DNA of 64,000 nucleotides, from assembly GCA_963743015.1 (NCBI GenBank), contig CAVUOD010000017.1, positions 124,001 through 188,000 of the forward strand. Reading direction: 5' to 3'. This document shows positions 31,676 to 43,069 of the stretch, piece after piece; positions within the stretch are counted from its first letter, which is position 1; every line of letters begins with the position of its first letter. A program made the translations under genes and the position numbers. A model generated the notes under the pieces. It worked only from the letters and a program-made list of their open reading frames with translations. It did no database searches and was not told the DNA's origin. The stretch is from CAVSRC01 sp963743015. GTDB taxonomy: Bacteria > Pseudomonadota > Alphaproteobacteria > Rhizobiales > Kaistiaceae.

Positions 31676-33201
31676 CAGGAGAGTCCCAGTTTGGCGGCCA
31701 GCCCGATGCGCTGCAGCTTGCCGGTCGCGCCCTTCGGAATTTCCTCCAGAATCAAGACCTTGCGCGGAACTTTGAAGTCCGCCAGGCGGGTCGCGGCGAA
31801 ACCGCGGATATCGGCTTCACTGGCCGGGTGACCCTCGCGCAGCACGACCGCCGCCGCCACCTCCTCGCCGAGCTTGGCGTGTGGCATGGCAAAGGTCACC
31901 ACCTGAGCGATGGCAGGATGGTCCATGAGCACCTCATCCACCTCGAGCGGCGATATCTTCTCGCCGCCGCGATTGATGATCTCCTTCAGTCGCCCCGTGA
32001 CGCGCACATAGCCGTCACCGTCCATGATGCCCTGATCGCCGGTGTGGAACCAGCCGTAAGCGAAGGCGCTGTCGTTGGCCTCAGGATTCTTCTCGTAGCC
32101 GGCGGTGACATTGGGTCCGCGGATGACGATCTCGCCCTGGCTGCCGGCCGGCAGCCTGGTGCCGTCCGCCGCCATGACGGCGACCTCCGGCCCGGCGGCA
32201 AGGCCGACGCTGCCGGGCTTGCGCGCCGCCGGCGGCAGCGGATTGGAGGTCATCTGGTGGGTGGCCTCGGTCATGCCGTAGGCCTCGATCACCGGGCAGT
32301 GGAAGGTCTCTTCCAGTTCGGCCATGACCTGGGCGGGGAGCGAAGACGAGGAGGAGCGGATGAAGCGCAGCCTGCTCGCCGCGATCGCTTCCGGATTGCG
32401 GGGCGCGCGCGCCAGGATCGCCTGATGCATGGTCGGCACCGCGGTGTACCAGGTCGGCTCCACCTCGCCGAGCCAGGCGAAGAATTTCAGCGCGTTGAAG
32501 CCGGGCGTGCAGAAGACGCTGGCACCGGCGTGAAGCGAGCCCAGCACCGCCGCGATCAGGCCGTGAATGTGGAAGAGCGGCATGATGTTGAGGCAACGGT
32601 CGGCGGGCGTCAGCGCCAAGGCGGTGGCGACATTGCGCGCCGATGCGGCGAGGTTGGCATGGGAGAGCGGCACCAGCTTGGGCCGCGACGTGGTGCCGGA
32701 AGTGTGGAGCAACAGCGCGATGTCATCGTCTTGCGCGACGCCGGTCGCCACTGCCGGACCGACGGCGGGGCCGTCGATGGTGAAGGTGCCGGCCGGTTCA
32801 CCCGCATCGAAGGAGAGGCGCAGCACGGCGATGCCGAGCTTCTCGGCGACGGTCACGGCCGCTCCCTGCTCGTCCCTGCCGACGAGGATCGCCTTGGCAC
32901 CGATGTCGGTGAGATAGAAATCCAGCTCTTCGGCCCGGTAGGCCGGATTGAGCGGCGCCGTCGTGGCGCAGGCAGCGACCGAAACGAAGGCGGAGGCCAT
33001 TTCCGGTCCGTTCGGCAGGATGATGGCGATGCGGTCGTTGCGGCCGAGGCCGAGGCCGTTCAGCGTGGTGGCGGTGGCGCGCATTTGCGTGCGCAGGCCG
33101 GCATGGGTGAGCACCGGGCGCTCGGGCGCGCCGATGGCCGGCGCATCCTCGCTGCCGGCCGCAATCCGTTCGATGATGGTTTCAGACAACGCGCACCTCA
33201 A
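31675..33201 (-). CDS. Acyl-CoA synthetase, oxalate–CoA ligase (Pcs60/AAE3)-like
   Basis: A 508-residue AMP-forming ligase. The phosphate-binding loop LLLHTSGTTSRPKLVPLSH is at about residue 170, the adenylate motif AYGMTEATHQMTSNPLPP, resembling the oxalyl-CoA synthetase subgroup, is near residue 300, and YGWFHTGDQG, GRLKEIINRGGEKISP and a C-terminal PKGATGKLQR with the catalytic lysine follow. The start ATG lies inside the end of the FAH gene, and the stop overlaps the reductase start. The substrate is inferred by motif resemblance only. No oxalyl-CoA decarboxylase is nearby, so another small carboxylate is possible. Confidence 0.83.
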   Translation of the reverse strand: MRCALSETIIERIAAGSEDAPAIGAPERPVLTHAGLRTQMRATATTLNGLGLGRNDRIAIILPNGPEMASAFVSVAACATTAPLNPAYRAEELDFYLTDIGAKAILVGRDEQGAAVTVAEKLGIAVLRLSFDAGEPAGTFTIDGPAVGPAVATGVAQDDDIALLLHTSGTTSRPKLVPLSHANLAASARNVATALALTPADRCLNIMPLFHIHGLIAAVLGSLHAGASVFCTPGFNALKFFAWLGEVEPTWYTAVPTMHQAILARAPRNPEAIAASRLRFIRSSSSSLPAQVMAELEETFHCPVIEAYGMTEATHQMTSNPLPPAARKPGSVGLAAGPEVAVMAADGTRLPAGSQGEIVIRGPNVTAGYEKNPEANDSAFAYGWFHTGDQGIMDGDGYVRVTGRLKEIINRGGEKISPLEVDEVLMDHPAIAQVVTFAMPHAKLGEEVAAAVVLREGHPASEADIRGFAATRLADFKVPRKVLILEEIPKGATGKLQRIGLAAKLGLS

Positions 33202-33886
33202 TGTCGCCGATCGTGTCGATGGAGCCGCGCATGATATCGCCGCGCTCGACCGCGCCTACCCCCGACGGCGTGCCGGTGAAGATCAGATCGCCGGGCTTCA
33301 GCGTGAACAGGCCGGAAAGCTGGCTGACGATCTCCGGCACCTTCCAGATCATCTGGTTGAGGTCGCCGACCTGGCGCAATCTGCCGTTGACCTCCAGCGT
33401 GATGGCGCCCTTGTGCAGGTGACCGATGAGGCTCGCCGGATGCAAGGGGCCGCAGGGCGCCGAGCTTTCGAAGGCCTTGGCTGCGTCCCACGGCCGGCGC
33501 AGCTCCTTGGCGACGTCCTGGAGGTCGCGCCGGGTCATGTCGATGCCGACCGCGTAGCCGAAGACGCAGCGTAGCGCGGCATCGACGGCAATGCCGGTGC
33601 CGCCCTTGCCCAGCGCCACCACCAGCTCGATCTCGTGATGCACGCTCTCGGAGGCCGGCGGATAAGGAAAACGCCCGTCAACAACGAGGTTGTCCGGGTT
33701 CTTCTGGAAGAAGAAGGGCGGCTCGCGGTCGGGATCGCCACCCATCTCGACCGCGTGGGCGGCGTAGTTGCGGCCGACGCAATAGATGCGGTGGACAGGA
33801 AAGAGCAGCGCACTGCCGGCAACCGGCAGGACGGCCTGCGGCGCCGGCTCGACGGCGTAACCCCGACCGCCGGTCTCACTCACCAT
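33182..33886 (-). CDS. Fumarylacetoacetate hydrolase (FAH) family protein
   Basis: A 234-residue enzyme with the FAH fold. It hydrolyses C–C bonds of, or decarboxylates, 2-keto diacids such as fumarylpyruvate or oxaloacetate. Signatures are YCVGRNYAAHAVEMG, PFFFQKNPDNLV, the metal-binding H-x-E-x-E-L (VHHEIELVVALGKGG), GYAVGIDMTRRDLQ and GDLIFTGTPSGVG. The ATG at 33886 was chosen as the first methionine before family sequence. It is the first gene of a three-gene coupled operon with the ligase and the reductase. Confidence 0.9.
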   Translation of the reverse strand: MVSETGGRGYAVEPAPQAVLPVAGSALLFPVHRIYCVGRNYAAHAVEMGGDPDREPPFFFQKNPDNLVVDGRFPYPPASESVHHEIELVVALGKGGTGIAVDAALRCVFGYAVGIDMTRRDLQDVAKELRRPWDAAKAFESSAPCGPLHPASLIGHLHKGAITLEVNGRLRQVGDLNQMIWKVPEIVSQLSGLFTLKPGDLIFTGTPSGVGAVERGDIMRGSIDTIGDIEVRVV

Positions 33887-33941
33887 GGCGATGTTTCCCC
33901 GAGAGGCGGGCCGTGAACGGCCGCCCCTGCCCCAAGTCAAA

Positions 33942-34992
<1,051 letters not shown>

Positions 34993-34998
34993 AAGGGC

Positions 34999-36098
<1,100 letters not shown>

Positions 36099-36102
<4 letters not shown>

Positions 36103-36371
36103 TGGACCGGCGTCCCGGCGGCGTGCATCTCGTCAAGCTCGGCCTGGAGTTCGCCGAGACTTTCGAAATGGGCGAGCACCTTCTGTGCTTCCTCCTCGTC
36201 GATGACGCTGATGGCGAAGCCGACATGGACCAGCGCATACTGGCCGACCTCGGCCTCGGGCGCGTAGGCCAGGTTGACCTCCTTGATCACCCCGCCGAAA
36301 TCGACGCGGCCGACGCGCATGATGTCATCGCCCTCGATCGAGACGATCTTTCCAGGTATCGCCAGACACAT
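36099..36371 (-). CDS. hypC: Hydrogenase maturation chaperone HypC
   Basis: A 90-residue chaperone of the HypC/HupF family that carries the iron group to the hydrogenase large subunit. It begins MCLAIPGKIVSIEG with the essential Cys2, and has GRVDFGGVIKEVNLAYAPEA and VGQYALVHVGFAIS. Its ATG overlaps the hypF stop (TGATG) and its end overlaps hypD by four bases, so it is tightly coupled to both. Confidence 0.97.
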
Positions 36372-38654
36372 CACGTTTCTCCTGCAAATCGTCCCGCCCA
36401 CCAGGCCTGGCCGAGAGCCAGTCCGCCATCGTTGGGGGGCACGCGCTCTTGTCGCACCGGGACAAGGCCGGCCGCCTTGAGCGCTGTCAAAGTCTTCTCC
36501 GTCAGCCGTTCGTTCTGGAAGCAGCCGCCGGAGAGCACCACAGTCTTCTGCCCGATTCTGCCGGCAATGTCGGCAATAGCAAGGGCGAGGCTGTCATGAA
36601 ATTGCGCCGCCATCGGGCCCGGCGCCGCGCCGGCGCGGATATCGGCGATCAGTGCCGCCAGCAGCGGCTGCCAGTCGAGGATCAGAACGCCGCTTTCATC
36701 TTTTATTTCAATTGAATATTGCTGGTTCTTTCGAGTTCCGACGCCATGTGCCGCCCATTCCAGCTCCATGGCCGCCTGGCCCTCATGGCTGGTCGTCTGG
36801 CGAAGGCCGAGAAGTGCCGCCACCGCATCGAACAGCCGGCCGGCGCTGGTGGTCACCGGCGCGTTGAGGCCGCGCTCCAGCATGGTCGCCAGCGTCCGGC
36901 GCTCCGCTCGGCGTGAAGGCGGCAACAGGCGCCAGATCGGTCATGGCGAGGGCATCGGCGCCGAAAGCGGCATGAAGCAGGCCGACGGCCGACCGGCGCG
37001 GCTCACGCACCGCCGCCTCGCCGCCGGGCAGCCGGAAGGGCCTCAGATGCCCCACTCGTTTCCAGCCCTCGGCCGTGACAGCCAGGAACTCGCCGCCCCA
37101 CACGGTTCCGTCGGTGCCATAGCCGGTGCCGTCCCAGGAGACGCCGAGCACCGGCGGCTCCAGCCCATGCTCGGCCATGCAGGAAGCGACATGGGCGAGG
37201 TGATGCTGGATGGCGAATTTCGGCGCGGCCAGGCCTTCGGCGACGCGGGTCGAGTGGTAGTCGGGGTGGAGATCGCGGGCGATAAGGCGCGGCGTCAAAT
37301 CGTGCAGGCGCTGGATGTCGGCAATGCCGCGCTCATAGGCGTCGCGCGCCTCTGCGGTGTCGAGGTCGCCGAGATGCTGGCCGAGGACGACACCGGCCTC
37401 GGTCGAGAGCGCCACGGTCGTCTTGAGATGTCCGCCGACGGCGAGAATGCCGGGCTTCACGCCGCGCGCCGCGACCGCCGGGGCGAGCCCGCGCGCGCGG
37501 CGGAAGACGGTCGGCTTGCCGGCGATGACGCGCACGACGGAATCGTCCACCGGCCGCTCGATCGGCCGGTCGTGGACGAGGAACAGGTCGGCGATGCCCT
37601 TGAGACGCGCCAGCGCCTCATGCTCGTCGATGCAGATCGGCTCGTCGGAACGGTTGCCGCTGGTCGCCACCACCGGGAAGCCCAGTCCGGCGAGCAACAG
37701 GTGGTGCAGCGGCGTATAGGGCAGCATGGCGCCGACCAGCGGATTGCGCGGCGCCACCGAGGGCGCCAGGACATCGGCGCGCTGGCGGATGAGAACGATC
37801 GGCCGCTCGCGCGCGGTCAGCGTCGCGATCTCGATATCGCTCGGCGCTGCTGCCTGGTTGAGCGCATCGAGCGAGGCGAACATCACGGCGAAGGGCTTCT
37901 CCTCGCGGTGTTTGCGCTGACGCAGCGCCCGCACCGCATCCTCGTTCAGCGCATCGGCCATCAGGTGGAAGCCGCCGAGGCCCTTCACCGCAACGATCTT
38001 TCCGTCCGCCAGCGCTTTCGCCGCGGCCTTGAGGGCATCGTCGCGCACCGCCAGTTCCGTCCCCTGCCCGTCCCACAGCGCCAGCTGAGGTCCGCAGACC
38101 GGACAGGCATTGGGCTCGGCATGGAAGCGCCGGTCGGCCGGATTCTCATATTCCGCCTGGCAGTCGGGACACATGACGAAGCGGCGCATGGTGGTGCGCT
38201 GCCGGTCGTAAGGCAGGTCGGTGATGATCGAATAGCGTGGACCGCAACGGGTGCAGTTGGTGAAGGGATAGCGGTAGCGCCGGTTGGCCGGATCGGAGAC
38301 CTCGGCGAAGCATTCCTCGCATGTGGCGAGATCGGGCAGGACGGCGGCGCTGCGTGTTCCGCCGAGCGCGCTGTCGCGGATGGTGAAACCGGCTTCGCCG
38401 ATGGGCGACAAGGCTTCTCGGGCCAGGGTGACGGTGGCGGCCGGCGGCGGCGGGGCGCGCAATGCGTCTACCAGACCGTCGATATCGGCCTGCGTGCCCT
38501 CCGCTTCGAGGGTGACGCCCTCAGGCGTGTTGACGACATAGCCGGCCAGGCCACGGGCGCTCGCCTGGCGCCAGACGAAGGGCCGGAAGCCTACGCCCTG
38601 AACGTTGCCGGTGACCGCAATCCGTTCGCGGACGCGCGGCTGATCGCCATGCAC
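36371..38654 (-). CDS. hypF: Carbamoyltransferase HypF, split by an apparent frameshift
   Basis: Transfers a carbamoyl group to HypE as the cyanide precursor. Domains are in the normal order: acylphosphatase (VQGVGFRPFVWRQA, residues about 18–31), paired zinc-finger cysteines (CEECFAEV, CTRCGP, CPDCQAEY, CPVCGP; about 110–190), a YrdC-like domain (about 205–395), and a Kae1-like carbamoyltransferase domain with the metal-binding HHLAHVASCMAEH. At 36903–36905 one extra base breaks the frame: AAFTPS continues as ERRTLATMLERGLNAP. The joined length of about 760 is normal, and the C-terminus has LSGGCFQNERLT. Confidence 0.94.
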
Positions 38655-38671
38655 GTAACGGACTCTGTCTC

Positions 38672-39499
38672 CTACTCGGCAGCCGTGCCGAGTGGATGAC
38701 CGGCGAGCACCATGGTGCGGGCGCCCATCAGCCAGGCGATCCAGTTGTCGAGCCCCTCGCCGGTGCGCGCCGAAACCGGCAGGACCTTGATGCCGGGCCT
38801 GATCCGCCGGGCATTGGCGGTGGCCTTGTCCATGTCGAAATCGACATAGGGCAAGAGGTCCGTCTTGTTGATCAGGACGAGATCGGACGCGGCGAAGATA
38901 TCGGGATATTTCAGAGGCTTGTCGTCGCCTTCGGTGACCGAGAGGATGACGACCTTGTGCGCCTCGCCGAGGTCGAAGCCGGCCGGGCAGACGAGATTGC
39001 CGACGTTCTCGATGAAGACCACCGAGCCCTCGGCGGGGTCGAGATGCTCGACCGCATGGCCGACCATATGGGCGTCGAGGTGACAGCCCTTGCCGGTGTT
39101 GATCTGGATGGCGGCGGCGCCGGTGGCGCGGATGCGGGTGGCGTCGTTGGTGGTCTGCTGATCGCCTTCGACGACGAAGGGAATGAGTTTGCCGGCGAGC
39201 TTTTCGATGGTCCTGACGAGAAGTTCGGTCTTGCCGGAACCGGGACTGGAAACCAGGTTCAGCGCCAGGATGCCGCGCTGCCCGAAATAGTCGCGGTTTT
39301 CGGCGGCCAGAGAATTGTTCTTCTCCAGGAGATCGCGCTCGACGGCGACGACCCGGCTTTCCGGATCGTGATCGTGGTGGTGACCGTGATCGTGGTGATG
39401 GTCATGGTCGTGACCATGCTCGTGATCGTGATGATGATGGTGGTGATCGTGGCCTTCGATGGTCACCTCACCCTTGCCGCAGCCGCACGTCGCACACAT
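38672..39499 (-). CDS. hypB: Hydrogenase nickel-incorporation GTPase HypB, histidine-rich
   Basis: A 275-residue GTPase that inserts nickel with HypA. The N-terminus has the high-affinity nickel motif MCATCGCG, then a segment (residues about 17–46) with about nineteen histidines alternating with Asp, Glu and Gly, typical of HypB forms that also store nickel. The GTPase core has LVSSPGSGKTELLVRT, VVEGDQQTTNDATRI, ENVGNLVCPA and LINKTDLLPY. The ATG at 39499 overlaps the hypA stop (TGATG) and gives the canonical N-terminus. Confidence 0.97.
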   Translation of the reverse strand: MCATCGCGKGEVTIEGHDHHHHHHDHEHGHDHDHHHDHGHHHDHDPESRVVAVERDLLEKNNSLAAENRDYFGQRGILALNLVSSPGSGKTELLVRTIEKLAGKLIPFVVEGDQQTTNDATRIRATGAAAIQINTGKGCHLDAHMVGHAVEHLDPAEGSVVFIENVGNLVCPAGFDLGEAHKVVILSVTEGDDKPLKYPDIFAASDLVLINKTDLLPYVDFDMDKATANARRIRPGIKVLPVSARTGEGLDNWIAWLMGARTMVLAGHPLGTAAE

Positions 39500-39840
39500 C
39501 ACGCAACCTCCAATTCCTTGATGCGCAAGGCATCGCCGCCGCTGATCTGCAGTTCCGTGCCCCCGCATCTGGGACAGGGGGAAAGCCGGTCGCTGACGGT
39601 GACCAGCTCGAAGCAATTCAGACAGCGCGCCTCGGCCGGCTCGGTGACGATATCGAGTTTCGCACCGTCGGCCAAACTGCCGCGCATCACCACATCGAAA
39701 CTGAAACGGAGCGCCTCGGGCTCGACCGTCGACAGCGGCCCGACTTCGAGCGTGATCCGCTTGACCGTTTCAAACTTGGCCGTCTCGGCTTCGGACTTGA
39801 GGATGTCGAGCAGGCCTTCGCATAGCGAGAGCTCATGCAT
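39499..39840 (-). CDS. hypA: Hydrogenase maturation nickel metallochaperone HypA
   Basis: A 113-residue nickel chaperone. It begins MHELSLCEGLLDIL with the nickel-binding His2, and the zinc site is formed by CLNC and CPRC (about residues 73–76 and 89–92). It overlaps hoxW by eight bases upstream and hypB downstream, which places it inside one co-translated unit. Confidence 0.96.
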   Translation of the reverse strand: MHELSLCEGLLDILKSEAETAKFETVKRITLEVGPLSTVEPEALRFSFDVVMRGSLADGAKLDIVTEPAEARCLNCFELVTVSDRLSPCPRCGGTELQISGGDALRIKELEVA

Positions 39841-40330
39841 CGGCTAACCGTTGTACTGCCGGCCCTTGCCGGCTCGCCGGGGCGTTTTCGGCCAGAACCT
39901 TTGCGTACCAGTCCATGAAGAACGCCTCGGCCTCGTCGAGATGGGCCTCGGCCTCGGCGCTCAAGCCCTCCTTGACCTCGCCATAGTCCCAGCCGGCGAT
40001 GCCGAGCAGGAACGCCGGCGGTTCCCGTCCATATAGGGTCTTGGCGAGGGTCAGCACAGCCTGCGGGCTGAGCTCGTGGCTGCCCATACCGGCGGCCCCC
40101 GTCGCCGTGACCGGCGCGAAGGAAAACGAACCTTGCGCGCCGATCTCGGCGTCGGCGAAGACAACCAGATCGGCTTCGGACACGGTGAGCGCGTGATCGA
40201 CGGTCAACTGATAGTCGATGTCGATCTCGAGGCCCGCCGGCGCCCGCCTTTCGATCCGCTCGGCGAAGAGCGGACCAAGGCCGTCGTCGCCGCGGCCCTG
40301 GTTGCCGAAGCCGATGAGGAGCGCGGCCAT
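39833..40330 (-). CDS. hoxW: [NiFe] hydrogenase maturation protease (HoxW-type)
   Basis: A 165-residue endopeptidase that removes the C-terminal peptide of the large subunit after nickel insertion. The N-terminus IGFGNQGRGDDGLGP contains the nickel-sensing acidic residue, and a further acidic site lies in VVFADAEIGAQG. It lies 4 bp after hoxH, its substrate gene, and overlaps hypA. The HoxW assignment comes from the HoxFUYH context. Confidence 0.9.
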   Translation of the reverse strand: MAALLIGFGNQGRGDDGLGPLFAERIERRAPAGLEIDIDYQLTVDHALTVSEADLVVFADAEIGAQGSFSFAPVTATGAAGMGSHELSPQAVLTLAKTLYGREPPAFLLGIAGWDYGEVKEGLSAEAEAHLDEAEAFFMDWYAKVLAENAPASRQGPAVQRLADA

Positions 40331-40334
40331 GAAC

Positions 40335-41777
40335 TCAGGCGTCTCCAGTCACGCGCTTGTCGATCACATTGCCGGCGGCATCGTGGATCTCGACCGAAAG
40401 CGGCATCTGCCCAAGAGCGTGCGTGGCGCAGCTCAGGCACGGGTCATAGGCCCGGATCGCCACCTCGATGTGGTTGAGCATGCCTTCGGTGATCTCATCG
40501 TGGCCGGAGAGGTGCTTCACCGCGACGTCCTTGACGGCGCGGTTCATGCCCTCGTTGTTATGCGTCGTCGAGACGATCAGGTTGCAGTAGGTGACCTGGT
40601 CGTGCTCATCGACCTTGTAGTGGTGGATGAGGTTGCCGCGCGGCGCCTCGATCACGCCGACGCCTTCCTCGCGCCGGTCGCCCTTGGCGACCAGGTCGGT
40701 GCCCTGCAGGTCGGGATCGTGGAGCAGTTCCTTGATCTTCTCGACGCAGTGCAGGACCTCGATCATGCGGGCCCAGTGGTTGCCGAGCGAGGCAAAAAGC
40801 GGTGCACCGTTGGTCACCGCGCGCAATTCGTCGAGTGCCGCATTGGCCTGCGGCGTGTCGATGAAATCGACATTGTTGAGGCGCGCCAGCGGGCCGACCC
40901 GATACCAGCCGGTCTCCGGGGTCATCTCCTTGTAGTAGGGGAACTTCATGTAGGACCAGGATCGGACGTCCTCGATCACGTAGTTGTAGTAGTCCTTGTT
41001 CTGAACCTTGTCGACGAGGATGGTCCCGTCCGGATCCTTCATACGGAACAAGCCGTTATAGAGATCGAGCGCACCGTCCTCGCGGACGATCGACATGAAG
41101 TTCGAGGGGAACGAGGCGAAGCTGTTGACCAGTTCCAGATGGCCGAGCGTGTAGTCCTTGGCCAGCGCCACCGCGTCCTGCACCCACTCGGTCATCGTGT
41201 CGATGTCCTTGAGGAAGGCATCGCGCTTGGCGATCGACAGGTTGTGGTTGATGCCGCCGGGAATGGCGCCGGTGCCGTGCACCTTCTTGCCAGCGGTGGC
41301 CTCGATGATTTCCTGGCCGTATTTGCGCATCATCACGGCACGGCGACCGAGCTCGGGATTCTCCTTGAGGATCTCGAAGACGTTGCGCTTGGCCGCCGGG
41401 GCATCGAAGCCGAACAGGAGGTCGGGCGCGGCCAGATGGAAGAAGTGCAGGACATGGCTCTGCATCACTTGGCCGTAGTGCATCAGGCGACGCATCTTCT
41501 CGGCGGTCGGCGGCAGCTTGTCGACGCCGACGATCATGTCCATCGCCTTGGCCGCCGCGAGATGATGGCTCACCGGGCAGATGCCGCACAGGCGCTGCAC
41601 GATGACCGGGACTTCCCACAAGAGCCGGCCGCGGATGAAGCGTTCGAAGCCGCGGAATTCGACGATGTGCAGCCGGGCTTCCTCGACCTCGTTGTTTTCG
41701 TTCATGTGAATGGTGACCTTGCCGTGTCCTTCGACGCGGGTCACCGGAGCAATTTCGATCAGTCTGGGTTCGGCCAT
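40335..41777 (-). CDS. hoxH: NAD(H)-linked [NiFe] hydrogenase large subunit HoxH
   Basis: The catalytic subunit, 480 residues. It carries the N-terminal L1 motif RLCGICPVSHH (about residues 62–72) and the C-terminal L2 motif DPCLSCATHALG, giving all four nickel/iron cysteine ligands. About 27 residues follow the presumed cleavage after the L2 histidine, to be removed by HoxW. The N-terminus PVTRVEGHGKVTIH is typical. With HoxFUY it forms the cytoplasmic bidirectional group 3d enzyme that links H2 to NAD+. Confidence 0.97.
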   Translation of the reverse strand: MAEPRLIEIAPVTRVEGHGKVTIHMNENNEVEEARLHIVEFRGFERFIRGRLLWEVPVIVQRLCGICPVSHHLAAAKAMDMIVGVDKLPPTAEKMRRLMHYGQVMQSHVLHFFHLAAPDLLFGFDAPAAKRNVFEILKENPELGRRAVMMRKYGQEIIEATAGKKVHGTGAIPGGINHNLSIAKRDAFLKDIDTMTEWVQDAVALAKDYTLGHLELVNSFASFPSNFMSIVREDGALDLYNGLFRMKDPDGTILVDKVQNKDYYNYVIEDVRSWSYMKFPYYKEMTPETGWYRVGPLARLNNVDFIDTPQANAALDELRAVTNGAPLFASLGNHWARMIEVLHCVEKIKELLHDPDLQGTDLVAKGDRREEGVGVIEAPRGNLIHHYKVDEHDQVTYCNLIVSTTHNNEGMNRAVKDVAVKHLSGHDEITEGMLNHIEVAIRAYDPCLSCATHALGQMPLSVEIHDAAGNVIDKRVTGDA

Positions 41778-41787
41778 TGTTCTTGTC

Positions 41788-42357
41788 CTAGTCGAACTTG
41801 ATCAGTTCGCGCTCGAAGCCGCGGAACTTGCCGGTCAGAAGGCCCGCGAGCGTGTTGAAGATGATGTCACCGCTCGGGGCGCAGCCGGGGATGTTGTAGT
41901 CGATCTCGACCACCTCCGAGCAGGGATAGACCTGGTCAAGCAACAGCGGCAGGGCCGGATCGTTGGGGATGTGGTGGGTCTCGTTGCGGATGTATTTGCC
42001 GGTGATGTAGGCCTCTTCGAGACACTCGCGCAGCGGATTGTCCGAATGCATGACGGCGTTCCGCAGGGCCGGAAGCCCGCCCATGATGGCGCATTGCCCG
42101 AGGGCAATGAGCACGTCACAGTTCTTGCGGAACTCCTGCAGCGTGTGCACGTTCTCTTCGTTGCAGCAGCCGCCCTCGATGATGCCGATATCGCAGCGCT
42201 GGGTGAACTTCTTGATGTCGTTGATCGGCGAGCGGTCGAACTCGACCAGCTTCATCAGTTCGATGAGCCGTTCGTCGATGTCGAGAATAGCCATGTGACA
42301 GCCGAAGCACCCGGCCAGCGAAGCGGTCGCGATCCGCGCTTTTCTCAGTTCAGGCAT
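41788..42357 (-). CDS. hoxY: NAD(H)-linked [NiFe] hydrogenase small subunit HoxY
   Basis: A 189-residue electron-transfer subunit with a single proximal [4Fe-4S] cluster. Its cysteines lie in SLAGCFGCHMAILD (C-x2-C), EGGCCNEEN, and IPGCAPSGDI. There is no twin-arginine signal, in keeping with a cytoplasmic enzyme. It overlaps hoxU by eight bases and precedes hoxH by 10 bp. Confidence 0.96.
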   Translation of the reverse strand: MPELRKARIATASLAGCFGCHMAILDIDERLIELMKLVEFDRSPINDIKKFTQRCDIGIIEGGCCNEENVHTLQEFRKNCDVLIALGQCAIMGGLPALRNAVMHSDNPLRECLEEAYITGKYIRNETHHIPNDPALPLLLDQVYPCSEVVEIDYNIPGCAPSGDIIFNTLAGLLTGKFRGFERELIKFD

Positions 42358-43069
42358 GGCGCTTTTCCTCGATCTCGTGACCGATCAGACCCTTGTCGAA
42401 TTCACGTTCGCCGATCGGTATGGCGAAGCCTTCGCGCTTGCGGATGATGCAGCCGACAGGGCAGACCTCGGCCGAAATGGCGTGGTCCGTCACCTCGGCG
42501 TCGGTGTGGGCCAGGTCCGGCCCGTTGACGGCGACCCGGCGGTGGATGCCGCGGCCGACATAGCCGAACAGCCCCTTGTGGTCGACGTCCTGGGAGGCGC
42601 GGATGCAGCGGCCGCAGGAGATGCAGCGGTTGGTGTCGAGCGCGATGTCCGGATGGGACGCGTCGACGTCGCGGTTCGGCTGCAGGTACGGGAACTTGGT
42701 CGGGTCCGTCATGTCGAGCCGATAGGCCATGGCCTGAAGCTCGCAATTGCCGCTGGCTTCGCACATCGGGCAAAGGTGGTTGCCCTCGTGGAAGAGCATT
42801 TCGACGAGGTCGCGCCGCAATTTGGTGATGTGCGGCGTCTCGTTCTCGACCACCAGGTCGGGGGCCGCCGGCTGGGTACAGGAGGAGACGCTGCGTCCAG
42901 CCGCCTTGACGGTGCATACGCGGCAGCCGCCCTGGTGGCGAAGGCCTTCATGGTCGCACAGACGCGGGATGTAGATGCCGGCCGCGTCAGCCGCCTCCAT
43001 GATCGTCTGGCCATGCTTGGCGGGGACGGTCACCCCGTCGATGGTGAAAGTGAAATCTTGGCCGCTCAC
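42350..43069 (-). CDS. hoxU: Hydrogenase diaphorase subunit HoxU, GTG start
   Basis: A 239-residue iron-sulfur subunit related to the N-terminus of NuoG. It has a plant-type [2Fe-2S] site (CDHEGLRHQGGCRVC), a HxxxC-type cluster region (HEGNHLCPMCEASGNCELQ), and two ferredoxin-like cluster motifs (RCISCGRCIRAS and AEVCPVGCI). Electrons pass from HoxY to HoxF. The start is a GTG overlapping the hoxF stop (GTGA); no ATG precedes the family sequence TFTIDG. Confidence 0.95.
   Translation of the reverse strand: MSGQDFTFTIDGVTVPAKHGQTIMEAADAAGIYIPRLCDHEGLRHQGGCRVCTVKAAGRSVSSCTQPAAPDLVVENETPHITKLRRDLVEMLFHEGNHLCPMCEASGNCELQAMAYRLDMTDPTKFPYLQPNRDVDASHPDIALDTNRCISCGRCIRASQDVDHKGLFGYVGRGIHRRVAVNGPDLAHTDAEVTDHAISAEVCPVGCIIRKREGFAIPIGEREFDKGLIGHEIEEKRHA

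Noticed and set aside
36768..38699. 643-codon plus-strand open frame
   Set aside because: It is antisense to hypF.
39363..39460. Repetitive ATGGTGGTGATCGTG tract as a DNA repeat or CRISPR-like array
   Set aside because: It is the histidine/aspartate codon tract of hypB, not an array with spacers.
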